DNA from: an uncultured Acidimicrobiales bacterium
GTDB lineage: Bacteria; Actinomycetota; Acidimicrobiia; Acidimicrobiales; CADCTF01
DNA: 64,000 nucleotides
Assembly (NCBI GenBank): GCA_902805655.1
Contig: CADCTF010000127.1
Span: forward strand, 1 to 64,000
Direction: 5' to 3'
The translations under genes and the position numbers were made by a program. Position 1 is the first letter of the stretch, and every line of letters starts with the position of its first letter. Below the pieces are notes generated by a model, which was given only the letters and a program-made list of their open reading frames with translations, did not search any database and was not told the DNA's origin. This document shows, in pieces, positions 57,893 to 64,000 of the stretch.

Positions 57893-59182
57893 TCAGCTCG
57901 GCGAGTCGAGCGAGGACGGACGACCGAGCGCCCCGAGCTGGGAGACGTCGCGCGAGAAGACGACCGACAGGGTCCAGTCGGTGACGATGCGGAGCCGGCG
58001 GGCCAGCCCGGGAACCATCAGCAGGTGGTACGACCGACCCATCCACCAGGCCAGCGGCCCGGTGAACACCAGCTGCTTCACCTGGGCGGTGCCCTGGTGC
58101 TTGCCGAGCGTCACGGCCAGCCCGCGGTTGCGGTAGCGGAACGGTCGTTCCTCGCCCGCCCCCAGGCCCGCGGCCGCGTTGATGCCGGCGATGCGGCCCT
58201 GCCGCAGCGCGTGCTGGGCCGTCGCCGGGCACAGCCCGCCATCCGGGTCGGGCACCGCGGCCGCGTCACCCACGGCGTAGACGTCGGGCCGGCCGGGCAC
58301 TCGCATCCACTCGTCGACGGGCACGCGACCTCGCTCGTCGGTGGGGAGACCGGCCTGCGCCGGGAGCGGGCTCGGGCGCTGGCCTGCCGTCCACACGATG
58401 GTGCCCGACGGGTACGGCGCCATGGTCGGGTCGGACAGACGCACGACGCCGCCCTCGCAGCTCTCCATGCGGGTCGAGAGCCGTACCTCGACGCCCCGTC
58501 GCCGCAGCTGGCGCTCCGAGTACCCGGCCAGGCGGCGGTCGAGCCCTGGCAGCAGCGCGTCGGTGGCCTCCACGAGCACCCACCGGAAGTCGCTCGGCCG
58601 GATCCGGGTGTACGTGCGCACGGCGTCCCGGGCGAGGGACTCGAGCTCGGCGAGCGCCTCTACCCCCGCATAGCCGCCCCCGACAAAGGTGAAGGTCAGC
58701 AGCTCGCGTCGGAGTCGGAGGTCGTCGGTGCTCTCTGCGGCCTCGAGCTGGCGCAGCACCCGGTTCCGGAGCCAGATCGCGTCGGCCAGCGTCTTGAACC
58801 CCACCGCATGCTCGAGCAGCCCGGGGATGGGAAAGGTCTGAGGCACGGAGCCCGGTGAGAGCACCAGCGTCCGGTAGGCGACGTCGTGGCGCTCGTGGTT
58901 GAGATCCTCGACGACGGCCGTGCGAGCAGCGGGGTCGAGCACCACCACCTCTCCTGCGATGAGCTCGGTGCGAGGGAGCAGCTGTCGCAGCGGCAGCACC
59001 GCGTGTCGAGGCTCGAGCGTGCCGGAGGCAGCCTCCGGCAGCAGTGGGGTGAAGGTCAGGAAGTTCTCGGAGGCCACCAGCAGCACGCGCTCGCTCCGCC
59101 CCGCGAGGCGCTGCTCGAGGGCCCGTGCGGCGGCCGTGCCGCCAAAGCCACCACCCACGACCAAGACGTCCACCTGGAGCAT
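57893..59182 (-). CDS. ndh: Type II NADH dehydrogenase
   Basis: A 429-residue FAD protein with VDVLVVGGGFGGTAAARAL at the N-terminus, SENFLTFTPLLPEAASG, a second dinucleotide fold at LTFTFVGGGYAGVEALAEL and the FAD-binding VYAVGDAAAVPDPDGG. The C-terminal segment WWMGRSYHLLMVPGLARRLRIVTDW gives a membrane-binding amphipathic region. It oxidises NADH and reduces quinone without pumping protons. ATG 59182 lies inside a Rex-type palindrome with a promoter beside it, so NADH level likely controls it. Confidence 0.9.
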   Translation of the reverse strand: MLQVDVLVVGGGFGGTAAARALEQRLAGRSERVLLVASENFLTFTPLLPEAASGTLEPRHAVLPLRQLLPRTELIAGEVVVLDPAARTAVVEDLNHERHDVAYRTLVLSPGSVPQTFPIPGLLEHAVGFKTLADAIWLRNRVLRQLEAAESTDDLRLRRELLTFTFVGGGYAGVEALAELESLARDAVRTYTRIRPSDFRWVLVEATDALLPGLDRRLAGYSERQLRRRGVEVRLSTRMESCEGGVVRLSDPTMAPYPSGTIVWTAGQRPSPLPAQAGLPTDERGRVPVDEWMRVPGRPDVYAVGDAAAVPDPDGGLCPATAQHALRQGRIAGINAAAGLGAGEERPFRYRNRGLAVTLGKHQGTAQVKQLVFTGPLAWWMGRSYHLLMVPGLARRLRIVTDWTLSVVFSRDVSQLGALGRPSSLDSPS

Positions 59183-59217
59183 GTGAAAAGTTTCACATGG
59201 CCCATGAGGCTTGTCAA
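59180..59217 (-). promoter_or_regulatory. Rex-type box and promoter overlapping the ndh start
   Basis: CATGTGAAA-AG-TTTCACATG (59180-59199) is a perfect 9-2-9 palindrome containing TGTGAA-N4-TTCACA, the core of the Rex redox-repressor site. On the minus strand TTGACA (59217-59212), a 17-bp spacer and GAAACT (59194-59189) form a promoter whose start falls near the ATG at 59182, so the mRNA is leaderless. The box covers the -10 to the start codon; Rex would block transcription. Confidence 0.8.
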
Positions 59218-59236
59218 CGGATTTGGCGCTCGCCCG

Positions 59237-60544
59237 TCAGCGGCTCGCGGCCACCCGCTTCGAGGCGTCGTCGACGATCCGCAGCAGCGGATAGGGGTTC
59301 ACCGGTGGCCCGCCGCCGGGATGCACCTGGAAGTGCAGGTGCGCAGGCGTCGTCAGGGCGTTGCCCGTGTTGCCGACGTAGCCGACGACCTCACCGGCCT
59401 CGACCACCTTGTTCTCCATCACGCCTTCGGCGAAGGCGGAGAGGTGGGCGTAGTAGTAGCGGGTGCCGCTCGCGCCCACGAGCCAGAGCTTGGTGCCGCC
59501 CAGGGTGTCGGTGCCGACCCTGATGAGCACCCCGCGCTCGCAGGCCAACAGCGGCGTGCCGGAGGCGGCGAAGATGTCGGTGCCCTGGTGGAGATGCTCG
59601 TACTGGGTTCCCGTCATGCGAGGTGCGCCGTACGAGTCGCCGTAGGAATGCGGGCCGCCGACAGGGAACACGAAGCCTCTGGCCACCACGTCACCGCCGG
59701 CCCGCACGGCGGCATAACGAACCTCACTGGCCAGCAGCGTCGCCTCGGCACCCTGGAGCACGAGCGTGGACACGGCGAGGGTGGAGCGGGTCCGGTCGGC
59801 CCAGTCCACCACGTCCGCCAGCTCCTTGCTGATGGCCGCCTTGGCCGCCTCGTAGTCGTCCACTCGCTTCTTGTCGGCCCGTACCACCGCGTCGAGCAGC
59901 TCGAGCCGCCGGCCGAGGTCGTTGACGTCGCCCGCCTCCAGCAGCTGGTTCACCGGGGCCGACGGTGACCTCACGTAGCCGGCGATGGCACGGTCCCGCA
60001 GCACGAGCTTCGCCTGCTGGTAGCGCTTCACGGCCGCCGCCTCGTCGGCCTGCAGCTGGACGAGTCGAGCCTGCAGCGCCTGGAGCTGGCTGGAGAGGTC
60101 GGCGACCTGCAGGGCCGCCTTCTGGTGCGCATCCTTGGCCTGGGCGAGCGACCTCTGCACCTGTCCGGCGGTGATGCTCGCCACCTCGCGGAGGATGGCG
60201 ACGCTCGGATCGGGCGCCAGGGGCACCACCGGTTCGGGCACCATCACCGGCTGCTGAGGCACCACGTCCGGAACACCATCCCCGTCCGGGCCGCCGGGCG
60301 GCACCGCCGGTTCACCCGGGGGCCCAGGTGCGGGCGCAGGCGCAGGCGGCGGGAGTGGTGCCGGCGGGATCGTCGGCACCGGTGGCGGGGAGGTCGACGT
60401 GGTGCTGGTGCTGCCCGACGGCGCCTGCTGAGCCCAAGCTGGGGCGACCCCGGTCACCAAGAGCCCGGAGGCCACCAGCAGCACGGGCGCGAGGCGCCGT
60501 ATCGCCCGCAATCGCCGTGCCACCAAGCCGTCCCCCACGTGCAC
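59237..60544 (-). CDS. Exported M23 peptidase with coiled coil
   Basis: A 435-residue protein, GTG 60544 or one of two near in-frame GTGs. A signal peptide (LLVASGLLVTGVAPAWAQ) is followed by a Pro-rich linker, then a long coiled coil (about residues 115-270) and a C-terminal M23/LytM domain (about 300-420). The catalytic zinc residues are in HLHQGTDIF (HxxxD) and HLHFQVH (HxH). Such proteins cut peptidoglycan peptides or activate amidases (EnvC/NlpD-like). The coiled coil fits an EnvC-like role in division, which is inference. Confidence 0.88.
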   Translation of the reverse strand: MHVGDGLVARRLRAIRRLAPVLLVASGLLVTGVAPAWAQQAPSGSTSTTSTSPPPVPTIPPAPLPPPAPAPAPGPPGEPAVPPGGPDGDGVPDVVPQQPVMVPEPVVPLAPDPSVAILREVASITAGQVQRSLAQAKDAHQKAALQVADLSSQLQALQARLVQLQADEAAAVKRYQQAKLVLRDRAIAGYVRSPSAPVNQLLEAGDVNDLGRRLELLDAVVRADKKRVDDYEAAKAAISKELADVVDWADRTRSTLAVSTLVLQGAEATLLASEVRYAAVRAGGDVVARGFVFPVGGPHSYGDSYGAPRMTGTQYEHLHQGTDIFAASGTPLLACERGVLIRVGTDTLGGTKLWLVGASGTRYYYAHLSAFAEGVMENKVVEAGEVVGYVGNTGNALTTPAHLHFQVHPGGGPPVNPYPLLRIVDDASKRVAASR

Positions 60545-60601
60545 TGTCGTGCGCCCACGGTAGTCGTGCCAACCGAATCCGCAGTCGCGGATCGGCGGCC
60601 T

Positions 60602-61507
60602 TCAGCTCGGACCGGCGTCCTCAGCGCGGCGCTCCCGCATGCGGCGCGCCGCGTTGCCGATGCGCTCGATGCGCTTGAGCAGCTTGCGGCGGGCCTCCTC
60701 GGCTTCGGGAGTCAGACCCTCCAGCGCTTCCACCTTCCAGTGCCGGACGATGACCGGCACGAGCACCTGGTCGTGGAAGAGGCCGTAGTCGTAGATGCCG
60801 GCGTTGGCGATGGCGTTGGCGTGGGCCGTGAAGTCGGGGATGCCGACGCCCGGCATCTCGAAGTCGCGCACCTCGGCCTCGGCGGCGATCACCACCGCCG
60901 AAGGGTCGACCTCCAGGGCCGCCGTGGTGGCGTCGCGGTAGAAGAGGTAGTGCAGGTTCTCGTCGGCTGCGACGCGCTTCATGATCTCGTAGCCGTAGCC
61001 ATCGTCCAGCAGCTTGCCGGTGTTGCGGTGCGAGATGCGGGTGGCCAGCTCTTGCAGGGTGACGTAGACGAACCCCGCCACCGCGCTCTTCGGGTGGGGG
61101 ACGATGCCGCCGCCGACCTGCTGCATGCGGCCTCGCTCGAGCGCGACCGGGTCGATCATGCGCGTGACGGTGAGCCAGTCGCGGATGACGATGGAGTGTC
61201 GCCCTTCCTCGGCGGTCCACCGACGGGCCCACTCGCCCCACGCCTCGTCGACCCCGAACATCGTCTGGATCTCCATGGAGTAGTACGGCAGGTTGTCCTC
61301 GGTGAGCAGGTTGACGAAGAGCGCGCTTCGCACCGCATCACTCGGACCGCCCTCGAGCGGCTCCCACTCCTCGTCGGGCTTGAAGTCACGCCCTTGGCTC
61401 CACGGCACCATCTCGTGCGGGAACCACTCCTTGGCCGTTCCGAGGTGGCGGTTGAGGAGTCGCTCGGCCGTCGGGCGGAGCTCGTGCAGGAGGGCGACAT
61501 CGTCCAT
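60602..61507 (-). CDS. Acyl-ACP desaturase
   Basis: A 301-residue di-iron desaturase of the soluble stearoyl-ACP type. Di-iron motifs are present: TEDNLPYY with Glu, EEGRHSIVIRDW (ExxRH), LQELATRIS with Glu, and ADENLHYLFYRD (DENxH). It introduces a double bond in acyl-ACP chains using O2 and reduced ferredoxin. Mycobacterial DesA proteins are relatives. A perfect palindrome lies ten bases upstream of its ATG, consistent with fatty-acid-responsive control. Confidence 0.9.
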   Translation of the reverse strand: MDDVALLHELRPTAERLLNRHLGTAKEWFPHEMVPWSQGRDFKPDEEWEPLEGGPSDAVRSALFVNLLTEDNLPYYSMEIQTMFGVDEAWGEWARRWTAEEGRHSIVIRDWLTVTRMIDPVALERGRMQQVGGGIVPHPKSAVAGFVYVTLQELATRISHRNTGKLLDDGYGYEIMKRVAADENLHYLFYRDATTAALEVDPSAVVIAAEAEVRDFEMPGVGIPDFTAHANAIANAGIYDYGLFHDQVLVPVIVRHWKVEALEGLTPEAEEARRKLLKRIERIGNAARRMRERRAEDAGPS

Positions 61508-61516
61508 CCCCGTAGC

Positions 61517-61534
61517 CTACCGACAGGTCGGTAG
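61517..61534. promoter_or_regulatory. Palindrome upstream of the desaturase gene
   Basis: CTACCGAC-AG-GTCGGTAG is a perfect 8-2-8 inverted repeat, ten bases before the desaturase ATG. TACCGAC/GTCGGTA is similar to operators of TetR-type fatty-acid regulators in actinobacteria. It is also 48 bp from the divergent udgX start. Confidence 0.7.
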
Positions 61535-61581
61535 GGACGAAACCGCTCTGCCCCATATTGACCGAGGGGTAGGAGCCTGGC

Positions 61582-62220
61582 GTGCCACGGAGCCAGAAGC
61601 CATCCGCCGCCCCACTGCTACCCGCTTCCCGGACACTCGACGCTCTACGCGACGCTGCCGCCGGTTGCCAGGCTTGCCACCTCTGGCAGGTCGGGACGCA
61701 GACGGTGTTCGGGGAGGGCCGCGAAGAGGCCAAGGTGATGCTGGTAGGCGAGCAGCCGGGGGACCATGAGGACGTGGAGGGCAAGCCGTTCGTCGGCCCG
61801 GCCGGGGCGTTGCTCGACCGGGGGCTCGAGGCTGCGGGCATCGACCGGAGCGAGGCCTACGTCACCAACGTCGTCAAGCACTTCAAGTGGAAGGCCGCCG
61901 GCAAGCGCCGGCTGCACCAGAAGCCGAACGCGGAGGAGATCGGCGCCTGCAAGCCGTGGCTGATGGCGGAGATCGAGGTCGTCCGTCCGCAGGTCGTGGT
62001 GTGCCTGGGTGCGACGGCCGCTCAGGCTCTGCTCGGCCGCAGCTTTCGGGTCACCCAGCAGCACGGGCAGTGGGCCGACTGGCCGCACGAGCCGAAGATC
62101 ACGGCCACGGTGCACCCGTCGTCGATCCTGCGGGCGCCCGACGCCGAGGCGCGTGAGGCGGCCTACGCGGGCTTCGTGGCCGACCTCACCGTGGTGGCCG
62201 CAGAGCTCACTTCGAGTTGA
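61582..62220 (+). CDS. udgX: UdgX-type uracil-DNA glycosylase
   Basis: A 212-residue family 4-like uracil-DNA glycosylase from GTG 61582. It has the Fe-S Cys residues (GCQACHLW), motif A GEQPGDHED, and the UdgX insert GKRRLHQKP, with His112 corresponding to the nucleophile His109 of Mycobacterium smegmatis UdgX, and ATVHPSSILRA as motif B. UdgX forms a covalent bond with the abasic site after excising uracil rather than releasing product. It is convergent with the SRAP gene, overlapping it by 14 bp at the ends. Confidence 0.9.
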   Translation: MPRSQKPSAAPLLPASRTLDALRDAAAGCQACHLWQVGTQTVFGEGREEAKVMLVGEQPGDHEDVEGKPFVGPAGALLDRGLEAAGIDRSEAYVTNVVKHFKWKAAGKRRLHQKPNAEEIGACKPWLMAEIEVVRPQVVVCLGATAAQALLGRSFRVTQQHGQWADWPHEPKITATVHPSSILRAPDAEAREAAYAGFVADLTVVAAELTSS

Positions 62221-62896
62221 GCGGGGTGATCAGATCCCCGTCGTTGTTGCGCACCGAGCTCACCCGGGTGCTGACGGGATGCATCTCCATCTCCCGGGGG
62301 TCCGCCGGCACGAGCATCGCGCGGAGCGCGTCGATGTCGCGGTTCTCGCGGTCGAGCCAGGCGTCCCACCGCCAGGCCGGAAGGAGAACCGGCATCCGGT
62401 CGTGGATGCGACGGACGAGGTCGTTGGCGTCGGTGGTCACGATGGTGCACGTCCGCAGGAGCGCGGCGTCATCTGGGCCCGCGGGATCCCGCCACGTCTC
62501 CCACAGGGCGGCGAAGGCCAAGGGTGCACCGTCGGCCCGCCGGATGAACCAGGGCTGCTTCGTCTTGGAGCCCTCGACCTTCTCCCACTCGTAGAAGCCG
62601 TCGGCCGGCACCAGGCAGCGGCGCCGCTCGAACGCAGGTCGGAACTTGCTGGCGAGGGTCTCGGACCGAGCGTTGATCATGCGGGCCCCGACCTTGACGT
62701 CCTTCGCCCAGTGAGGCACGAGGCCCCACCGATAGCTGCCGAGAAGCCGCTCACCGTCCCGTTCGGCGACGGCGTAGACCGGGTCCGTCGGCGCCACGTT
62801 GAAGCTCTCGTCCAGGGCTTCGGTGCGCACGTCTGCGACACCGAAGAAGTCGGCCAGCACCGCCGTCGGCGAGGTCGATACGAACCGTCCGCACAT
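62207..62896 (-). CDS. SRAP domain protein (HMCES/YedK-like)
   Basis: A 229-residue SOS-response-associated peptidase family protein. Cys2 (MCGRF) is the catalytic residue, with Asn33 in FNVAPT, Glu in ADGFYEWE and the later His in RRIHDRMPVLL. HMCES/YedK crosslinks through Cys2 to abasic sites in single-stranded DNA, protecting them. ATG 62896 is set by the MCGRF requirement. Its 3' end overlaps udgX; both proteins bind lesions covalently, so their adjacency is striking. Confidence 0.93.
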   Translation of the reverse strand: MCGRFVSTSPTAVLADFFGVADVRTEALDESFNVAPTDPVYAVAERDGERLLGSYRWGLVPHWAKDVKVGARMINARSETLASKFRPAFERRRCLVPADGFYEWEKVEGSKTKQPWFIRRADGAPLAFAALWETWRDPAGPDDAALLRTCTIVTTDANDLVRRIHDRMPVLLPAWRWDAWLDRENRDIDALRAMLVPADPREMEMHPVSTRVSSVRNNDGDLITPLNSK

Positions 62897-63002
62897 CGTC
62901 ACGGAACGTACCCCTTGTTTGGCCACTCCATTTGCCCCAACATGGAGGGACTAGCGGACGCTTCAACCAGCGGACGTGAGCAGCACCTAGGGGGACAACT
63001 GA

Positions 63003-63566
63003 ATGGCTACGAACACGAGCAGTCGCCTCGACTCGGAGTTCCACACCCCCGGAAACTGTACGGCGTGCGGGTATCAGCCCCAGACCGTGTCGCCTTCGGA
63101 CGCCGTCGTGGCGCTCCGGTCGTTTCCGAGGCGGTTCCGCGCCGCACTCGCCATCCACCTCGACGACCCGGACCCGTCCGGCACGCTGACGTCGGCGCCC
63201 TACCCCGGCGGGTGGTCGGCCCTGGAGCACGCCGGCCACGTCCGCGACATCCTGCATGCCCTCGACCTGCGGCTGCACCGGGTGCTCCGCGAGGACACGC
63301 CCACGCTGCCGGAGACGCCCCAGACGCCGCCTGGCGGCGCCAACGAGCAGGGCCCCGAGGTGGTGCTGGCCGCGCTCACCGTCAACGCCGAGCAGCTGGC
63401 CCGCACCGTCTCGGCCGTCCCCGGCTCCGACTGGCTCCGGCGGGCTCGCAGGGGCGGGCAGGACGTCACCGTGCTCGAGCTGGCCCGGGAGGCGGTGCAC
63501 GAGGGTGTTCACCACCTCAAGGCGCTGCAGCAGGTGCTCGACCACGTGCGCCACACCGGCGTCTGA
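63003..63566 (+). CDS. DinB-like protein with N-terminal Cys motif
   Basis: A 187-residue protein with the DinB/YfiT-like four-helix fold: ALRSFPRRFRAALAIHLDDPD, GGWSALEHAGHVRDILHALDLRLHRVLRED (the first His of the metal site), and VHEGVHHLKALQQVLDHV with further His. The N-terminus carries a CTACGYQPQ Cys pair that may bind zinc. DinB-like proteins include thiol-dependent enzymes. Its start ATG 63003 lies about 100 bp from the divergent SRAP gene. Confidence 0.82.
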   Translation: MATNTSSRLDSEFHTPGNCTACGYQPQTVSPSDAVVALRSFPRRFRAALAIHLDDPDPSGTLTSAPYPGGWSALEHAGHVRDILHALDLRLHRVLREDTPTLPETPQTPPGGANEQGPEVVLAALTVNAEQLARTVSAVPGSDWLRRARRGGQDVTVLELAREAVHEGVHHLKALQQVLDHVRHTGV

Positions 63567-63585
63567 GGTCGCTCCGGAAGGTCTC

Positions 63586-64000
63586 CTACGGCCTCTCGCC
63601 GGGCGGCGGATCTTGGCCGGCCGAGGTCAGCTCGAGCACCTCGGGCAAGGGCTCGGTGTGCACCACCACGAGTCGCTTGGTCGCCCGGGTCAGCGCGACG
63701 TAGAGGGCGCGAAGGCCCTGGGCTGACTCCGCGGCCACCGCGGCCGGCTCGACCAGCACGACACCGTCGAACTCGAGGCCCTTCACCGCAGCCACCCCGA
63801 TCACCGACACCGGCGCCTCGAGCCGCACCTCGGTGGCCGCACCCACCGCCTCGGTGAGAAGCCCCACCAGCGAAGCCGGCGCGATGACGGCCACGGTGCC
63901 GCCGATCTCCTCCTGCAGGGCAACCGCCTCGGCCCGGCTCGTCTCGGCCAGCTCTCTCGGGTCGGCGGCCAGGCGCACATCGGGAGCCCGGCCGCCCGAG
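63586..64000 (-). CDS. UvrD-like DNA helicase, C-terminal part
   Basis: The window ends inside this leftward gene; about 138 C-terminal residues are visible. They match helicase superfamily 1 motifs V-VI (SVIGVAAVKGLEFDGVVLVEPAAV, LRALYVALTRATKRLVVVHTEPLP), the last ATP-binding Arg region. The N-terminal ATPase domain lies off the window. Such helicases unwind DNA in repair or act with partners; the closest subgroup (UvrD/HelD) is not settled. Confidence 0.82.
   Translation of the reverse strand, partial: SGGRAPDVRLAADPRELAETSRAEAVALQEEIGGTVAVIAPASLVGLLTEAVGAATEVRLEAPVSVIGVAAVKGLEFDGVVLVEPAAVAAESAQGLRALYVALTRATKRLVVVHTEPLPEVLELTSAGQDPPPGERP

Noticed and set aside
62897-63002. Possible LexA box upstream of the SRAP gene
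   Set aside because: The GAAC/GTTT-like halves do not have the spacing of an actinobacterial SOS box; only a short CTCCAT/ATGGAG pairing is seen.

Overview
The window is GC-rich, densely packed actinobacterial chromosome. Lineage-informative genes are a mycothiol-dependent isomerase family protein, two F420-type enzymes, DUF3097, an LCP ligase, a UbiB-type kinase, UdgX and a heterodimeric lycopene cyclase (CrtYc/CrtYd). Many starts are GTG with 4-bp GTGA/ATGA overlaps, some promoters look leaderless, and secreted proteins carry long Thr/Ser linkers. Together these suggest a member of the Acidimicrobiia or a close relative; that placement is inference, not a database result.

Layout. 0-6 kb: a Tat/lipoprotein dienelactone hydrolase, an alternative-oxidase-like di-iron protein coupled to an SRPBCC protein, remnants of an ABC permease and a response regulator, small SRPBCC/VOC/ABM genes, and a leftward crtYc-crtYd-crtZ operon divergent from dxs (6.1-8.0 kb). 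8-13.9 kb: small enzymes, DUF3097, a zinc alcohol dehydrogenase, an SDR, a MarR regulator and a cold-shock gene with a strong terminator. 14-27 kb: an F420-dependent LLM oxidoreductase, a YbdK-type ligase next to a C26 glutamine hydrolase, an RsbQ/RsbP energy-stress pair, base-excision glycosylase Tag, three GNATs and assorted hydrolases. 27-36 kb: a TPR protein, patatin, a TetR/methyltransferase pair around a clear operator, a K+ channel with RCK domains and two enoyl-CoA hydratases.

36.7-45 kb is the accessory, decayed part. It has a GNAT gene with an in-frame TAG, a response-regulator fragment with paired frameshifts, a VOC gene with paired frameshifts, a PadR/membrane-protein pair, and a tRNA-Arg(CCT) gene. 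The last 25 bp of the tRNA region recur 3.67 kb away, bracketing a small island. The island holds an orphan lipoprotein solute-binding protein, an RHH-like gene, a frameshifted phage scaffold-like gene and two unknowns, with no integrase.

45-64 kb: an MFS transporter, a bfr/bfd iron-storage module behind an iron-box-like palindrome, a secreted/lipoprotein/thioesterase operon, pyrF, UbiB, an LCP operon, paired alpha/beta hydrolases, a REC-GGDEF protein, RlmA, a type II NADH dehydrogenase under a Rex-type box, an M23 peptidase, an acyl-ACP desaturase with its own palindrome, convergent udgX and SRAP/HMCES genes, a DinB-like protein, and the C-terminal part of a UvrD-like helicase leaving the right edge. 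All coordinates and frames were read by hand; functions are family-level unless stated.
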